64,000 bases of DNA from Fimbriimonadaceae bacterium. Its GTDB lineage: Bacteria > Armatimonadota > Fimbriimonadia > Fimbriimonadales > Fimbriimonadaceae. The notes beneath the pieces were generated by a model. That model ran no database searches. It was not told where the DNA came from and was given only the letters and a program-made list of their open reading frames with translations. Position numbers and translations under genes: made by a program. Shown here piece after piece: positions 7,685 to 17,318 of this stretch (position 1 is the stretch's first letter; every line of letters starts with the position of its first letter). The stretch spans positions 1-64,000 of the forward strand of contig JAMLGR010000013.1 of NCBI GenBank assembly GCA_023957775.1, written 5' to 3'.

Positions 7685-9355
7685 ATGAACGCTAAGCAAT
7701 CGTCTCTTGTCATTGCCGTCGGCCTCGTGGCCACCGCGGTTGTGGTAGGGCAGCAAGGGCGCCTGCCCCTTGGGCAGCGTCTGCCGACGCAGAGCATGGT
7801 TCGCTTGGGCCAGGTGCGCCAACTGCCTGCGATCAACCTGAGGCAGCAAGGAGCTCTGACCGCCTTCACCTTGCTCGAACAGCAGATGTTCGGCGCGGGC
7901 GACCGACGCATCGTGCTACTCGAAGAGGGGGGTACCCCCGGACGCAGCTTCCCGACCACGATCCAACGCCCCTCGATCTCGCCCCACAACGCGAACCAGC
8001 TCCTGGTCGGAGACCTTGGTGCGAGGACGATCTCGACGTTCGACGTCAAGACCGGAAAGCTGAGTCCGTTGCTGAACCTCCGGGAGGTTCGAGATCAAGG
8101 GCCCCCGTCTCCGCCCACGATCGACCAACTGCAAGCGGGCGAGTTCTCAAGCGTGGCTTCGGACGGCAAGAACGTCTACGTCGCCGTCGAAGCGGGATTC
8201 TCCAGCGCGATCTTCAAGATCGACCCGGCAAGCAAACGCATTGTCGCGAAAACATGGGCATCCGCCGAAGATCCGGAGGCGATGACGTTTCACGACGGAT
8301 CGCTCTACGTGCTCGTGGGCCAAGGTCGGGAAGTTCGGCGGTTCTCCGAGTCCCTGGTGAAGAGCCACGATCTGATCTCCCTGCCGACTTCCGGCAAGGG
8401 GCTGGGCGTCACGGGCTCGGAAGTGCGGACTCTGGCGAACAACCAGACGCGCGTGGCGAGATACACGATCGGCGGCCAGTTGCTGTCCCGAACCACCCTC
8501 CGCGCGAATCTCGACCTTCGGCGCCCCGTGAGGCTGAGCCCCAAACTTCGAATCAAACTTCCAGCGGGGTTGCTCAGGAAGCGGTACGCCGTGTTGATCT
8601 GCGGCGATCTCGCCGAGAACTTCTCGGGCGAGTGCTTCTGGAACGATACGGTCTGGATGTTCAAAACCCTGCTGGCCAACGGCTATCAACCCGCGGACAT
8701 CTTCGTCCTCTATGGGGATGGAGTGGATTACGCGTCGGCCAACCCCGCGTACCAGCACCCGTCGACCGTGACGGACTTCGCCGCGACGACCTCGCAGGTG
8801 AATCTCGTGCTGGACGGCCTGAAGAACGGCGACGCCGCGAACGCCATCCCGAAGATGGACTCGAACGACACGCTGTTCGTGTGGACGTTCGACCACGGCG
8901 CGTCGTCGGGAGGCGTCGCATATCTGTGCCTTCGCGACGCGTGGATGAGCGCGTCTTCGTTCTCGACGAAGCTCAATGCGATTCCCTATGAACAGCGGGC
9001 GATCTTCATGCAGCAGTGCTACAGCGGGGGGTTCATCAACTCCCTCAAGAACAACAAGACCTTCATCTCCACGGCGTGTCGCAGCGACGAGGTCGCACGA
9101 CCGGCCGATACGGAGAACGAGATGGTGGGTGGGAAGACGTACTCGCACGGCGAGTTCAATTACCACGTGACCACGGCGCTGAACCGCCTGAAGACGAGCC
9201 CTCCGGGAGGAGCGGTGAACGCCGACGGCAACAGCGACACCTTCGTCTCCTCGGGTGAGATGCACGCGTGGAACGTGTCTCACGAGAGCCGACCCGAGAC
9301 CCCACAGGTCAACGATATGGGCGGCATTGGGAACGTGTTCAGGTTCAAGAAGTAG
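7685..9355 (+). CDS. C13 (legumain-like) family cysteine peptidase with N-terminal propeller-like region
   Basis: This 556-residue protein has an N-terminal hydrophobic signal and a beta-rich, propeller-like half (GDLGARTISTFDVKTGK, GSLYVLVGQGREVRRFSES). From about residue 298 it has a caspase/legumain-type fold: RYAVLICGDLAE, DIFVLYGDG, then the His box FDHG with His404 and the Cys box QQCYSGGF with Cys445. These match the clan CD catalytic dyad, so an Asn/Asp-directed endopeptidase or transpeptidase activity is plausible. An AAAGGAGG sequence eight bases upstream supports the start. A strong terminator follows. The physiological target is unknown. Confidence 0.8.
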   Translation: MNAKQSSLVIAVGLVATAVVVGQQGRLPLGQRLPTQSMVRLGQVRQLPAINLRQQGALTAFTLLEQQMFGAGDRRIVLLEEGGTPGRSFPTTIQRPSISPHNANQLLVGDLGARTISTFDVKTGKLSPLLNLREVRDQGPPSPPTIDQLQAGEFSSVASDGKNVYVAVEAGFSSAIFKIDPASKRIVAKTWASAEDPEAMTFHDGSLYVLVGQGREVRRFSESLVKSHDLISLPTSGKGLGVTGSEVRTLANNQTRVARYTIGGQLLSRTTLRANLDLRRPVRLSPKLRIKLPAGLLRKRYAVLICGDLAENFSGECFWNDTVWMFKTLLANGYQPADIFVLYGDGVDYASANPAYQHPSTVTDFAATTSQVNLVLDGLKNGDAANAIPKMDSNDTLFVWTFDHGASSGGVAYLCLRDAWMSASSFSTKLNAIPYEQRAIFMQQCYSGGFINSLKNNKTFISTACRSDEVARPADTENEMVGGKTYSHGEFNYHVTTALNRLKTSPPGGAVNADGNSDTFVSSGEMHAWNVSHESRPETPQVNDMGGIGNVFRFKK

Positions 9356-9371
9356 GCTGCACGGCAAGAAA

Positions 9372-9402
9372 CCCCGTCCCGGCCGAAATCGGCGGGACGG
9401 GG
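9372..9402. terminator. Rho-independent-type hairpin between convergent genes
   Basis: The arms CCCCGTCCCG and CGGGACGGGG, extended by CCGA/TCGG around an AAA loop with one bulged G, form a very stable stem. AAA precedes it and TCTTT follows, so it can terminate transcription from both sides. Confidence 0.8.
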
Positions 9403-9429
9403 TCTTTGCGCAGCGCCCATTCCGTGGGC

Positions 9430-10491
9430 TTACTTGATGCCGTCCGCAGGTACGCGGAAAGCCAGGTCGTTGGTGAGGCGAACCCCAAAGCGCGTGCCGG
9501 TGTCGAGCGCCACGTCCCGCACCTTCGCCTTGTCGATCGTACCAAAGAGGTAGCCGAGCGCCCCTCCGATCAGGGAGTCGGTAAGGAGGTTGCCCTTGGT
9601 GAGCACCGAAACCAGGGCGCCGGCGCCCGCACCGTAGCCGACGTACTTGAGGTCGTCCTTCTTGCTGGAGGCCTTTGCCACCAGTTTTCCGTTCTCCGTG
9701 GTCACGCTGTTGCCGTCCAAGCCGTGCAGCACGCCGTCGATGCGGTGGCGCGATCCGTCCGGCAAAGTGATCCGGTCGAACTCAAGACCCAACGCTCCAG
9801 GTGTGTCGCCGATCTTGGCGCTGACCGCGGAGACGCGACCTTCGAGGGTTGTGCCCTTGGGCAGCCTGTTGTACTGGTCGGCGCCCGAAGTGTCCAGCGG
9901 TGCGGTGAACCGGTCTCCGACTCGAGATGCGTTCGAGCTCAACTTGGTGTTGAGCGTGAACGGAATCACGATTCCCGGGCTCATGTGCGCCACGACGGTG
10001 TCGTTAAGGGCTGGGGGGATCGTCGCGATCGTCCCTGTCGTGACGATCTCGACCGTACGGGTCGAGGCGATCCACTCCACACTGGCACCGAGCGCTTCAC
10101 TCAAGAAACGAAGGGGAACCATCGTGCGGCCGTTGGTGATGGACGCGGGCGCGTCCAACCGCATCTGGTTGCCGTTGACGCTGGCGTAGTTGGAGTTGAT
10201 GGGCAGTCGAATGACGTCGGTTCCGCGTTGGGCGGTCACCGTTCGGGAGTTGGCATCCCACACCACGCTTGCGTTCATGTACTCGAACACGCCGCGGACG
10301 GGGACCATGACCCTTCCCTGGGACATCATGGGTTGCACATCGGCAAACGTGACGAGGTTGTCGTCCACGGTGGTCCGAATGGTCTGGGCGCTCGCCACTC
10401 CGGCGAGCGAGACGGCTGCAAGGGTCAGAGTGAGGGCTAGGTTTCTCGGACCTTGCTTACTCGACCTGGATTGGAAACCTAGGGTTTTCAT
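9430..10491 (-). CDS. Secreted copper amine oxidase N-terminal (stalk) domain protein
   Basis: This 353-residue protein has a twin-basic N-terminus and signal segment (LALTLTLAAVSLAGVASAQ). Two copies of the copper-amine-oxidase-N repeat follow: MSQGRVMVPVRGVFEYMNASVVWD near residue 60 and TNGRTMVPLRFLSEALGASVEW near residue 120. The rest (about 165-350) contains a YMGF/SPOR-like beta region (GDRFTAPLD, LPKGTTLEGRVSAV, similar to trypsin-resistant TraB/GlyZip-type exporter-associated proteins) and a glycine-rich hydrophobic stretch (YGAGAGALVSVL). It is likely a periplasmic or surface protein. No enzyme active site is visible. Confidence 0.8.
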   Translation of the reverse strand: MKTLGFQSRSSKQGPRNLALTLTLAAVSLAGVASAQTIRTTVDDNLVTFADVQPMMSQGRVMVPVRGVFEYMNASVVWDANSRTVTAQRGTDVIRLPINSNYASVNGNQMRLDAPASITNGRTMVPLRFLSEALGASVEWIASTRTVEIVTTGTIATIPPALNDTVVAHMSPGIVIPFTLNTKLSSNASRVGDRFTAPLDTSGADQYNRLPKGTTLEGRVSAVSAKIGDTPGALGLEFDRITLPDGSRHRIDGVLHGLDGNSVTTENGKLVAKASSKKDDLKYVGYGAGAGALVSVLTKGNLLTDSLIGGALGYLFGTIDKAKVRDVALDTGTRFGVRLTNDLAFRVPADGIK

Positions 10492-10616
10492 AACAAGGGG
10501 ATCCTACTTGGGAATCCTAGGGCAACACCAGTCTGCCTACCGAGTGTCAGTAGAACCATAGACAGAACTCGGCGGACTTGCAGACTATGGCCAGTACCGG
10601 TCATGATTCAAGCATC

Positions 10617-10766
10617 ATGTTGTGGACACTCGTATTGATCCTTCTCATCTTGTGGATTCTTGGCATGGTGACCGCGACTACCTTGGGTGGTCTGCTTCAC
10701 GTGTTGCTTGTGGTCGCTGTCATCGTCGTGATCGTGAACCTCCTCAGTGGGCGAAAGGCCCTCTAG
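10617..10766 (+). CDS. Lmo0937-family small membrane protein
   Basis: This 49-residue protein starting MLWTLVLILLILWILG consists of two hydrophobic segments and a short basic tail (GRKAL). It matches the Lmo0937 family of small stress-associated membrane proteins in length and sequence pattern. Start codons at 10578 and 10587 would add up to 13 polar residues, but family members begin at the MLW motif. The LuxR-type regulator starts 28 bases downstream and may be co-transcribed. Confidence 0.75.
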   Translation: MLWTLVLILLILWILGMVTATTLGGLLHVLLVVAVIVVIVNLLSGRKAL

Positions 10767-10794
10767 GCTCGATAGTCCTGCTCAAGGAGGCACC

Positions 10795-11466
10795 ATGGGT
10801 ATAGTGGAAGAAGTAGCCTCTGAATTGCAGCTTGGGCCGGAGCCATTTATCAGTACGCAAAGCCTCTCTCCGCGCGAATCCGAAATCGTCGAGTTAGCCA
10901 TCGACGGCCTCACCAACGAGGGTATTGCCAATCATCTCGGGTTGAGCGTCGGCACCGTGAACACGTACTGGCTCCGCATTCGACTCAAAGTGGGCGGTGT
11001 TGGAAGGACCGACAGCGTGGCCAAGGTGATCACCGAACGCGCCGAACGCGCTCTGGCGGCCGCAAACGTCGACAGCCAGGACCTCCGCGACCATATCGCG
11101 GACCGAGAACTTGCTTTGTTGCAAGCCAAGGCGTCCCTTGCGCTCCTGCAACTGGCGATCGATCAGATCAAATCGACCGTGTGGGCAACGGACAGGGATC
11201 TCTCGATCCAGATCCTGGCCAATGGGCTCATGCCATCCTCGCACTGCGGTGTCGTGTGGGAGACGGGCAAGACGGTCTACGAGATATTCAAATCGACAGA
11301 TCCGGAAGATCTTCCCATCGCCGCGCATTTGGACGCTCTGAGAGGGAAGGAGTCGTCCCATCGGCTACGAGGCGAATTCAGCAAGATGTTGCTTCGCGTC
11401 GTCCCCTTGCGAGATGAGACGGAAGAGATCATGGGTTGCATAGGGATCATGAACTACATCGAGTAG
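10795..11466 (+). CDS. LuxR-type HTH regulator with C-terminal PAS-like sensor region
   Basis: This 223-residue protein has a LuxR/GerE HTH near its N-terminus: SLSPRESEIVELAIDGLTNEG, then IANHLGLSVGTVNTYWLRIRLKVG at about residues 23-65. A coiled helical linker follows (about 85-120). The last 100 residues look like a PAS fold (STVWATDRDLSIQILANG, GKTVYEIFKS, MLLRVVPLRDETEEIMGCIGI). There is no phosphoacceptor receiver domain. It is probably a one-component transcription factor sensing a small ligand, with the order HTH then sensor. AAGGAGG seven bases upstream fixes the start. Confidence 0.8.
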   Translation: MGIVEEVASELQLGPEPFISTQSLSPRESEIVELAIDGLTNEGIANHLGLSVGTVNTYWLRIRLKVGGVGRTDSVAKVITERAERALAAANVDSQDLRDHIADRELALLQAKASLALLQLAIDQIKSTVWATDRDLSIQILANGLMPSSHCGVVWETGKTVYEIFKSTDPEDLPIAAHLDALRGKESSHRLRGEFSKMLLRVVPLRDETEEIMGCIGIMNYIE

Positions 11467-11495
11467 TGTGTGACTTGAGAGGCACTTGGAACGCC

Positions 11496-14330
11496 CTAGT
11501 TGCTTAGCCACAAGACCGAGTGGCGGATTCCAAAGTCGTGGAGGAACCCGATGTCGTCGTGGTCTGCCATCGGTGCACTCTGGATGCCGAGTCCGCCGTA
11601 ACCGACGTGCAGCATGTCGTCGTTGGACCCTCCGACCCAGCGATACCCCCAGATCACGTCGCCGCCAAACCAGGCGGCGGCGGGCGCCGACCGGGATTGC
11701 GTCCACTCGTCGTAGAACCGCTTCACCATCCAACCGCCCCCGATCGAGGAGTCCGCTATCTGGTGAGCGACGTACGTGCATGAGGGGTCGTTCGGCCCGG
11801 CGGTGAACCCCTTGCCGTAAACGTAGAGCCGCCCCTTGGGTCCTGCATCGCGCGATGCGTTGAAGAGGACCGTGAGCCTTCCCGTTCCGCGGCATTGGCC
11901 TTTCTCGCCCTCGACCCACTCCATCGAACGCTCGCGCAAGCGTCCTGATTGGTCCTCGAATCGGCGGATCTGCCACCTCTTGGGCCGTTGCGGGTCCTGG
12001 TCCTGAGCGAGCGCGAGCACGAGTTCGCCGGTCAGGGTGTCGGTGCACATCCCGACTGGATTCGTGCTCTGCAGGAACAGCCCGAGGGTTCGCACGAAGG
12101 TGCCGTCCCGTTCCATGACCTTGTAGTCCACGGCACCGTTCACCGGGTTCCAGAGGAAGAGGAACAGGCGCCCACCGCTCACGCCCACGGTCGGTACGAG
12201 GGCGGGGTTGGGGTCGATGACTTGCGGTTCCTCGGGCGCCAGTTGGGAGGCTTTGACGATCACGTTCTGCATGACGACCCCTTGAGCCGTTTGATAGAAG
12301 ACGCGGATCTTGCCGGCGAAGCTTGCCGCAACGGGGTCTCCCACCAGCCCCTCCGGGGCGAGTACGACGGGTTCGCCCCAAGCGTAGGGTTTCTGCAGGC
12401 GCTGCAGCACCAGGCGTCCCGGCTGGTCGGGCCCGCTGGTCGGGTCCTTCGAACCCTTGGCGAGAACGGGGCTGTCTCCAAAGAGCGCGAACGCCCCGCC
12501 GTCGTGAACGAAGAGCCAGGGGGCCGTCTCGATCTTCGCCACATCGTCCCTTCGGCCGGCGTTGGTCGAGTAAGAGTAGTTGATGTCGGCCCGGATGTGT
12601 TTCTCGCCGAACACGCCGTTCCAGTTCCAGTCGATAAGCGTCGTGTCGCCGTTGGGCTTAAGGCGGAAGTGGTAGGGGCCTTTCTCGAGGAACTTCACTC
12701 GGTCGTAGGGAAGGGGGATCGTTTCGTCCAAGTCGGTTTCGTTCAGCACGTAGTCGGCGAGTGAGCCGTCGCTGTAGTGAATCTTGTTCCCGCTGTCTTC
12801 GAACGAGTAGGAGTACGCGTAGTTCATCAGGCTCGGGTAGGTGGGGCAGAGGTTGTTCGGCCAGAACCCCTCGTGGTCGAGGCCCATTTGGTGGCCGAAC
12901 TCGTGCACGAACACGGCCCACAGCGCGTTTTGCCCCACGGTGCCGCCGTTGCCCAACTGGTCGGCCTGGCCCCCGCCGCCGGGGGTGACCTGCATCCAGT
13001 GCACCACGCCCTGCCACTTGGGCGGTAAGAACTTGGCCCGGTTTTCCCGCCACCCGTTGTTGAGATCGTCTCCCGTGACCGGATCGAGGAAGATGGGGTG
13101 GAAGCGGATGCCGTCTTTGCCGTCGGGATTCTGGATCTTGAGCGTCGTGTAGAACTTGTCGACCAGCTCGAATTGACTCTTGACCAGATCCTCCTTCACC
13201 GTCTCAAACCGTGAGATCAGGCAGATGGCGTCGAGGTGGTTGGGGTCGCAGCCGAGGCCCTTGAGGTCGAGGTCGCGAAACGTGCCGGTCTCCCATCCGT
13301 CGAGGAGCCCATCGCCGTCGGTGTCGGGGTTGAGGGGGTCGGTTCCCAACGCCTGTTCTTGGGTGTTGTCGAGGCCATCGTGGTCGAAGTCGGTCTCGCC
13401 GGGAGTGAGTGCCCGGCGCAGAAACACTTCGTTGCGCGTGTGCTTTTCAGACCCGTAGCGAAACGAGACGAGGTCGAGGTCGCCATCTCCGTCGACATCG
13501 CCGATCGCGGCGGCGGTTGGCGCGGGGGGAAGGCCGTCGGCGGCGAGTTGGGTGGTGCCTTCTGGGGTCCATAGGGTGTCGTCCCAAGTCGCGAACCCGG
13601 GACCGGCTGCCGGGCGCGAACCCTTGCGCGCCGTTCCGATTCTCGCGCCGATCTTGAGAGACTCGGGATCGAGAAGGTGGATCTCTCCCCGGGCGCTCTC
13701 GCAGATGAGGGCGGAGCCGGCATCGCCGATCCAGAGCGTGCTCTTGGGCACGCGCACCGTGGTTGCCTTTCGAGCGGCGGAGTCGATGCGGAACGCGCGC
13801 CCGTCCTGCGTGGAGAACGCGAGGAGCGCCTTGCCGCCGTCGAGGACCGCCACCGCGGGCGCGGCGAGCGGAGCGGGAAGCTCGACCCAATCCGGAGTGT
13901 CCTGGAACTTCCGCTTCTGAAGGGATCCGGCGAGGCGCAAGGTCTTGCCGTCGAAGATCCCCACGACATCGGCGCCTGGAGTTGCGTCGATCGTTCCCAC
14001 GGCAGCGGCCTGGCACTCCTTGCCCCAGTTGGTGAGAGCTTGGAAGCCTGGCGCACTCTTTTGGCCCGCTACGGATGGGCCGACGTCGAGGATGCACGCC
14101 CCCGGCGGGTACACAGCCACAAGGTCTGCGAAGCCGTCGGCATCCACATCGCCCACGAAAGGCAGGCGTGGCGGGGCTCCGGTCCCGAGCGCCCAGGGCT
14201 GGGGCGGGGCGAACGCCGGAGGCATGCCCAAGGCGAGAAGCAGTGCAACCATGCTGAGTCCAGTTTGCCACCAACTTGGGAGTGGTTTTGGTGGGACTCG
14301 CGATAGACTGCGAACAATGGCGGAGATCAC
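11496..14330 (-). CDS. Secreted metzincin-type zinc metalloprotease with FG-GAP and TSP3-like repeats
   Basis: This 944-residue protein begins with a basic N-terminus and a hydrophobic signal (MVALLLALGMPPAFA). Residues about 45-330 contain FG-GAP/VCBS-like units (FVGDVDADGFADLVAVY, AAIGDVDGDGDLDLVSF). A calcium-binding thrombospondin type 3-like segment follows (DFDHDGLDN, NPDTDGDGLLDGWE). The protease core has the HEFGHQMGLDH zinc motif of metzincins and a possible Met-turn (SLMNYAY). The last 400 residues are beta-rich and unassigned. It is likely an exported protease. The longest start overlaps the divergent GH116 gene by 14 bases; a start at 14252, directly at the hydrophobic signal, is an alternative. 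Confidence 0.8.
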   Translation of the reverse strand: MISAIVRSLSRVPPKPLPSWWQTGLSMVALLLALGMPPAFAPPQPWALGTGAPPRLPFVGDVDADGFADLVAVYPPGACILDVGPSVAGQKSAPGFQALTNWGKECQAAAVGTIDATPGADVVGIFDGKTLRLAGSLQKRKFQDTPDWVELPAPLAAPAVAVLDGGKALLAFSTQDGRAFRIDSAARKATTVRVPKSTLWIGDAGSALICESARGEIHLLDPESLKIGARIGTARKGSRPAAGPGFATWDDTLWTPEGTTQLAADGLPPAPTAAAIGDVDGDGDLDLVSFRYGSEKHTRNEVFLRRALTPGETDFDHDGLDNTQEQALGTDPLNPDTDGDGLLDGWETGTFRDLDLKGLGCDPNHLDAICLISRFETVKEDLVKSQFELVDKFYTTLKIQNPDGKDGIRFHPIFLDPVTGDDLNNGWRENRAKFLPPKWQGVVHWMQVTPGGGGQADQLGNGGTVGQNALWAVFVHEFGHQMGLDHEGFWPNNLCPTYPSLMNYAYSYSFEDSGNKIHYSDGSLADYVLNETDLDETIPLPYDRVKFLEKGPYHFRLKPNGDTTLIDWNWNGVFGEKHIRADINYSYSTNAGRRDDVAKIETAPWLFVHDGGAFALFGDSPVLAKGSKDPTSGPDQPGRLVLQRLQKPYAWGEPVVLAPEGLVGDPVAASFAGKIRVFYQTAQGVVMQNVIVKASQLAPEEPQVIDPNPALVPTVGVSGGRLFLFLWNPVNGAVDYKVMERDGTFVRTLGLFLQSTNPVGMCTDTLTGELVLALAQDQDPQRPKRWQIRRFEDQSGRLRERSMEWVEGEKGQCRGTGRLTVLFNASRDAGPKGRLYVYGKGFTAGPNDPSCTYVAHQIADSSIGGGWMVKRFYDEWTQSRSAPAAAWFGGDVIWGYRWVGGSNDDMLHVGYGGLGIQSAPMADHDDIGFLHDFGIRHSVLWLSN

Positions 14331-17313
14331 ACGCAGGACGATGTTGAAGGCGGCGGGTAGCGCTGCCGTGGGGCTGGGCTGGGCCGGACGGGTCCTGGCC
14401 GTGATGGAGGATGGATCGATCGTGGTTCAGCAATCGCGAATTCCGGAGCAGAAGAACCTTTCCGCCGCGTGGCGGAACAGCCTGGTCGAGCGGGGGACCA
14501 AGGAGGTCTGGAGCGGCCCCGACCTCGAGTCGATCGGGATGCCCGTCGGCGGCATCGCCGCCGGCCAGCTCTACCTGTGCGGCGACGGCACGCTGGGTTG
14601 GTGGGAGATCTTCAACCACCACACGTTCTTCGGCTACGGCTTGACCTCGTACGCCAAGCGCGCCATCCCGAAGCCCGTGAAGTTCGGGTTCCGAATCGAG
14701 TGCGCGGGTCGCTCGTGGAGCCTCGACAAGGACGGTTTTTCCAATGTTGCGTTCCGGGGCGAACACCCCATCGGGACCGTGACCTACCAAGGCGACTGCC
14801 CGCTCGAGGCGACGGTGACGGCTTACTCGCCCTTCATCCCGCTCAACGCAAAAGACTCCGCGCTGCCTGCGACGGTGTTCGAAATCGAACTCGCCAATCG
14901 CGGCGCCTCGCCCGTGCAGGCGACGTTGGGCGGCTTCCTCGAAAATGCGGTGGCCGCCTCCGCGAAGGAAGACCCCGGCCAGCGGAAGCGCTCGACGACG
15001 CGTGTCGAGGAGCCTGGCCTCGCGATGATGGTGCACCGCGCCGACCCGGCCAAGCAGACCCTCGGCGAGCCGCCTGCGGCCGTTCGCAAGCCCGTGTTGA
15101 TCGCGGATTTCGAGGGGCCCGATTACGGCGATTGGACCGTCGAGGGCGATGCCTTCGGCAAAGGCCCTGCCCGGGGCACGTTGGCCGATCAGAACCCGGT
15201 GACCGGGTTCGTGGGCAGCGGCCTCGTCAACAGCTTCTACAAAGGCGACGGGACCACGGGCCGCCTCTTGTCGCCGGAGTTCGTTTTGGACCGGCGCTTC
15301 CTGAACTTCAAAATCGGCGGCGGCAATTTCCCCGGCGAGACGTGTGTGAACTTGCTCGTGGACGGCAAGTTGGTGCGCACCGCGGCGGGTCGGAACTCCG
15401 AGAAGCTTCTGTGGGAGACGTGGGACCTTGGCGATCTGGAAGGCAAACGAGCGCGGATCGAGATCGTCGACAAAGCCACGGGGGGCTGGGGGCACATCAA
15501 CGCCGACCACTTCGAACTTGCCGACTCCATCCAGTCGCTCGAGGACCTGAAGGTCCGGAACGGCGACGCCAACCGCGACCACGGGACCTTGGCGTTGGCC
15601 CTTTTGGCGACCGGCACCGCACCGAGCGCCTCCAGCTACGGATTCGAAGAGCCGTATATCGGCGAGGTGGCAACCGAGTCCTTCACGGTTGCGCCGGGCG
15701 CATCGAAGACCTTCCGGTTCGTGCTGGCTTGGCACTTCCCGAACCACCCGAACGGCCGGCAGTACGCGAACTGGTTCGAAGACGCGGCGGCCGTCGCTCG
15801 GTATGTGGACCATCAGTTCGACCGGCTGAGCGCGGACACGAAGCGGTGGCGCGACACCTACTACGACTCCACCCTCCCGTACTGGCTCTTGGACCGCCTC
15901 CACTCCACCCTGGGGAACTTGGCGACGGGCACCACCGAGTGGTGGGGCAACGGCCGGTTTTGGGCGTGGGAAGGGGTCGTGTGCTGCTCGGGCACCTGCA
16001 CGCACGTGTGGAACTACGAGCACGGCCTCGCGCGGCTCTTCCCCGAGATCGAGCGCAACATCCGCACGCGCCAGGACTTTGGCGCAGGGTTCGACGAGGC
16101 GACGGGCCTCGTTGGCTTCCGAAGCGACAAGGCGTACGCCGCGGACGGGCAGTGCGGCACGATCCTGAAGGCGTACCGCGAGCATCTGACCGGCGCGGAC
16201 TCGGGTTTTCTGCGCGAGAACTACCCGCGGATCAAGAAGGCGCTCGAGTTCCTCATCAAGCACGACGGAAACGATGACGGCGTGCTCGAAGACAGCCAGC
16301 CGAACACCTATGACATCGACTTCTACGGGCCGAACACGTTCGTGGGCTCGCTCTACCTGGGCGCCCTACGCGCGGGGGAGGAGATGGCGCGGGAAGTCGG
16401 AGATCCGACCTTCGCGGCGAAGTGCCGGACGTTGTTCGAGAAGGGAAGCGCGGAGACGGTGAAACGGCTGTGGAACGGCGAGTACTTCGCGCAAGTGGTG
16501 GACGAGAAGCAGCACGCAAAGTATCAGTACGGACCCGGCTGCCTGTCCGACCACCTGTTCGGCCAGGGCTGGGCGCATCAGGTGGGGTTGGGGGCGCTCT
16601 ATCCGCCGGAGATGGTCAAGAAGGCGCTGCAGTCGGTGTGGAAGTACAACTGGGCGCCGGACGTCGGCCCGTACAACAGTCTGTGGAAGCCCGAACGCCC
16701 CTACGCGGTGCCGGGCGAGGCCGGTCTGTTCATCTGCACGTGGCCGAAGGGCGGCCGGCAAGGTGAACCCGTGCGCTACCGGGACGAGGTGTGGACAGGC
16801 ATCGAGTACCAGGTGGCTGGCCACATGATCTGGGAGGGGATGGTCGAGGAGGGATTGGCGATCTGCAAGGCGGTTCACGAGCGCTACCACCCCGCCAAGC
16901 GCAACCCGTACAACGAGGTTGAGTGCAGCGACCACTACGCCCGCGCCCTTGCGTCGTGGGGCGTGTTCACGGCGCTGGCGGGGTTCGAGTACCACGGCCC
17001 GCGCGGCGTGCTCGGCTTCGCCCCGCGCGTGTCGCCGGAGAAGTTCCGCTGCGCGTTCACGGGTGCCGAGGGTTGGGGCTCGCTGGAGCAGCGGATCGAG
17101 GGCGGGCGTCACACCGCACGGGTGGAACTGACCTGGGGTCGCCTCGGTTTGTCGGAACTGCAACTTCAGTCGAAGGCGCAGGGCGAAGCCAAGGCCAGTG
17201 TGGGAGGGAAGGCAGTCCCCTGCACCACCACTCGCGATGGAGAGCGTCTCGTCGTCCACTTCGCGCCAGCGCTCGCGCTGGTCGAGGGGCAGACTCTAGA
17301 AGTGACGCTCTGA
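14317..17313 (+). CDS. GH116 family glycoside hydrolase (glucosylceramidase/beta-glucosidase-like), Tat-exported
   Basis: This 998-residue protein has a twin-arginine signal (RRTMLKAAGSAAVGLGWAG). Its start resembles GBA2/GH116 N-terminal domains (MPVGGIAAGQLYLCGDGTLG, WWEIFNHH). The C-terminal alpha-barrel has GRFWAWEG, where the Glu matches the family nucleophile, and DGVLEDSQPNTYDIDFYGPN, where an Asp matches the acid/base region. Residues about 260-402 hold an inserted beta-sandwich of the kind seen at GH32 C-termini (DFEGPDYGDW, SGLVNSFYKGDG, WGHINADHFEL). It probably removes beta-linked glucose or xylose from glycans in the periplasm or outside. The catalytic residues are assigned by analogy. 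Confidence 0.85.
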   Translation: MAEITRRTMLKAAGSAAVGLGWAGRVLAVMEDGSIVVQQSRIPEQKNLSAAWRNSLVERGTKEVWSGPDLESIGMPVGGIAAGQLYLCGDGTLGWWEIFNHHTFFGYGLTSYAKRAIPKPVKFGFRIECAGRSWSLDKDGFSNVAFRGEHPIGTVTYQGDCPLEATVTAYSPFIPLNAKDSALPATVFEIELANRGASPVQATLGGFLENAVAASAKEDPGQRKRSTTRVEEPGLAMMVHRADPAKQTLGEPPAAVRKPVLIADFEGPDYGDWTVEGDAFGKGPARGTLADQNPVTGFVGSGLVNSFYKGDGTTGRLLSPEFVLDRRFLNFKIGGGNFPGETCVNLLVDGKLVRTAAGRNSEKLLWETWDLGDLEGKRARIEIVDKATGGWGHINADHFELADSIQSLEDLKVRNGDANRDHGTLALALLATGTAPSASSYGFEEPYIGEVATESFTVAPGASKTFRFVLAWHFPNHPNGRQYANWFEDAAAVARYVDHQFDRLSADTKRWRDTYYDSTLPYWLLDRLHSTLGNLATGTTEWWGNGRFWAWEGVVCCSGTCTHVWNYEHGLARLFPEIERNIRTRQDFGAGFDEATGLVGFRSDKAYAADGQCGTILKAYREHLTGADSGFLRENYPRIKKALEFLIKHDGNDDGVLEDSQPNTYDIDFYGPNTFVGSLYLGALRAGEEMAREVGDPTFAAKCRTLFEKGSAETVKRLWNGEYFAQVVDEKQHAKYQYGPGCLSDHLFGQGWAHQVGLGALYPPEMVKKALQSVWKYNWAPDVGPYNSLWKPERPYAVPGEAGLFICTWPKGGRQGEPVRYRDEVWTGIEYQVAGHMIWEGMVEEGLAICKAVHERYHPAKRNPYNEVECSDHYARALASWGVFTALAGFEYHGPRGVLGFAPRVSPEKFRCAFTGAEGWGSLEQRIEGGRHTARVELTWGRLGLSELQLQSKAQGEAKASVGGKAVPCTTTRDGERLVVHFAPALALVEGQTLEVTL

Positions 17314-17318
17314 CTGTG

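Noticed and set aside
13447-16263. A 938-codon open frame on the minus strand
   Set aside because: It runs antisense through the GH116 gene and across the start of the metalloprotease gene. It is rich in Arg, Val and Gly with no domain, and is the high-GC mirror of the real codons.
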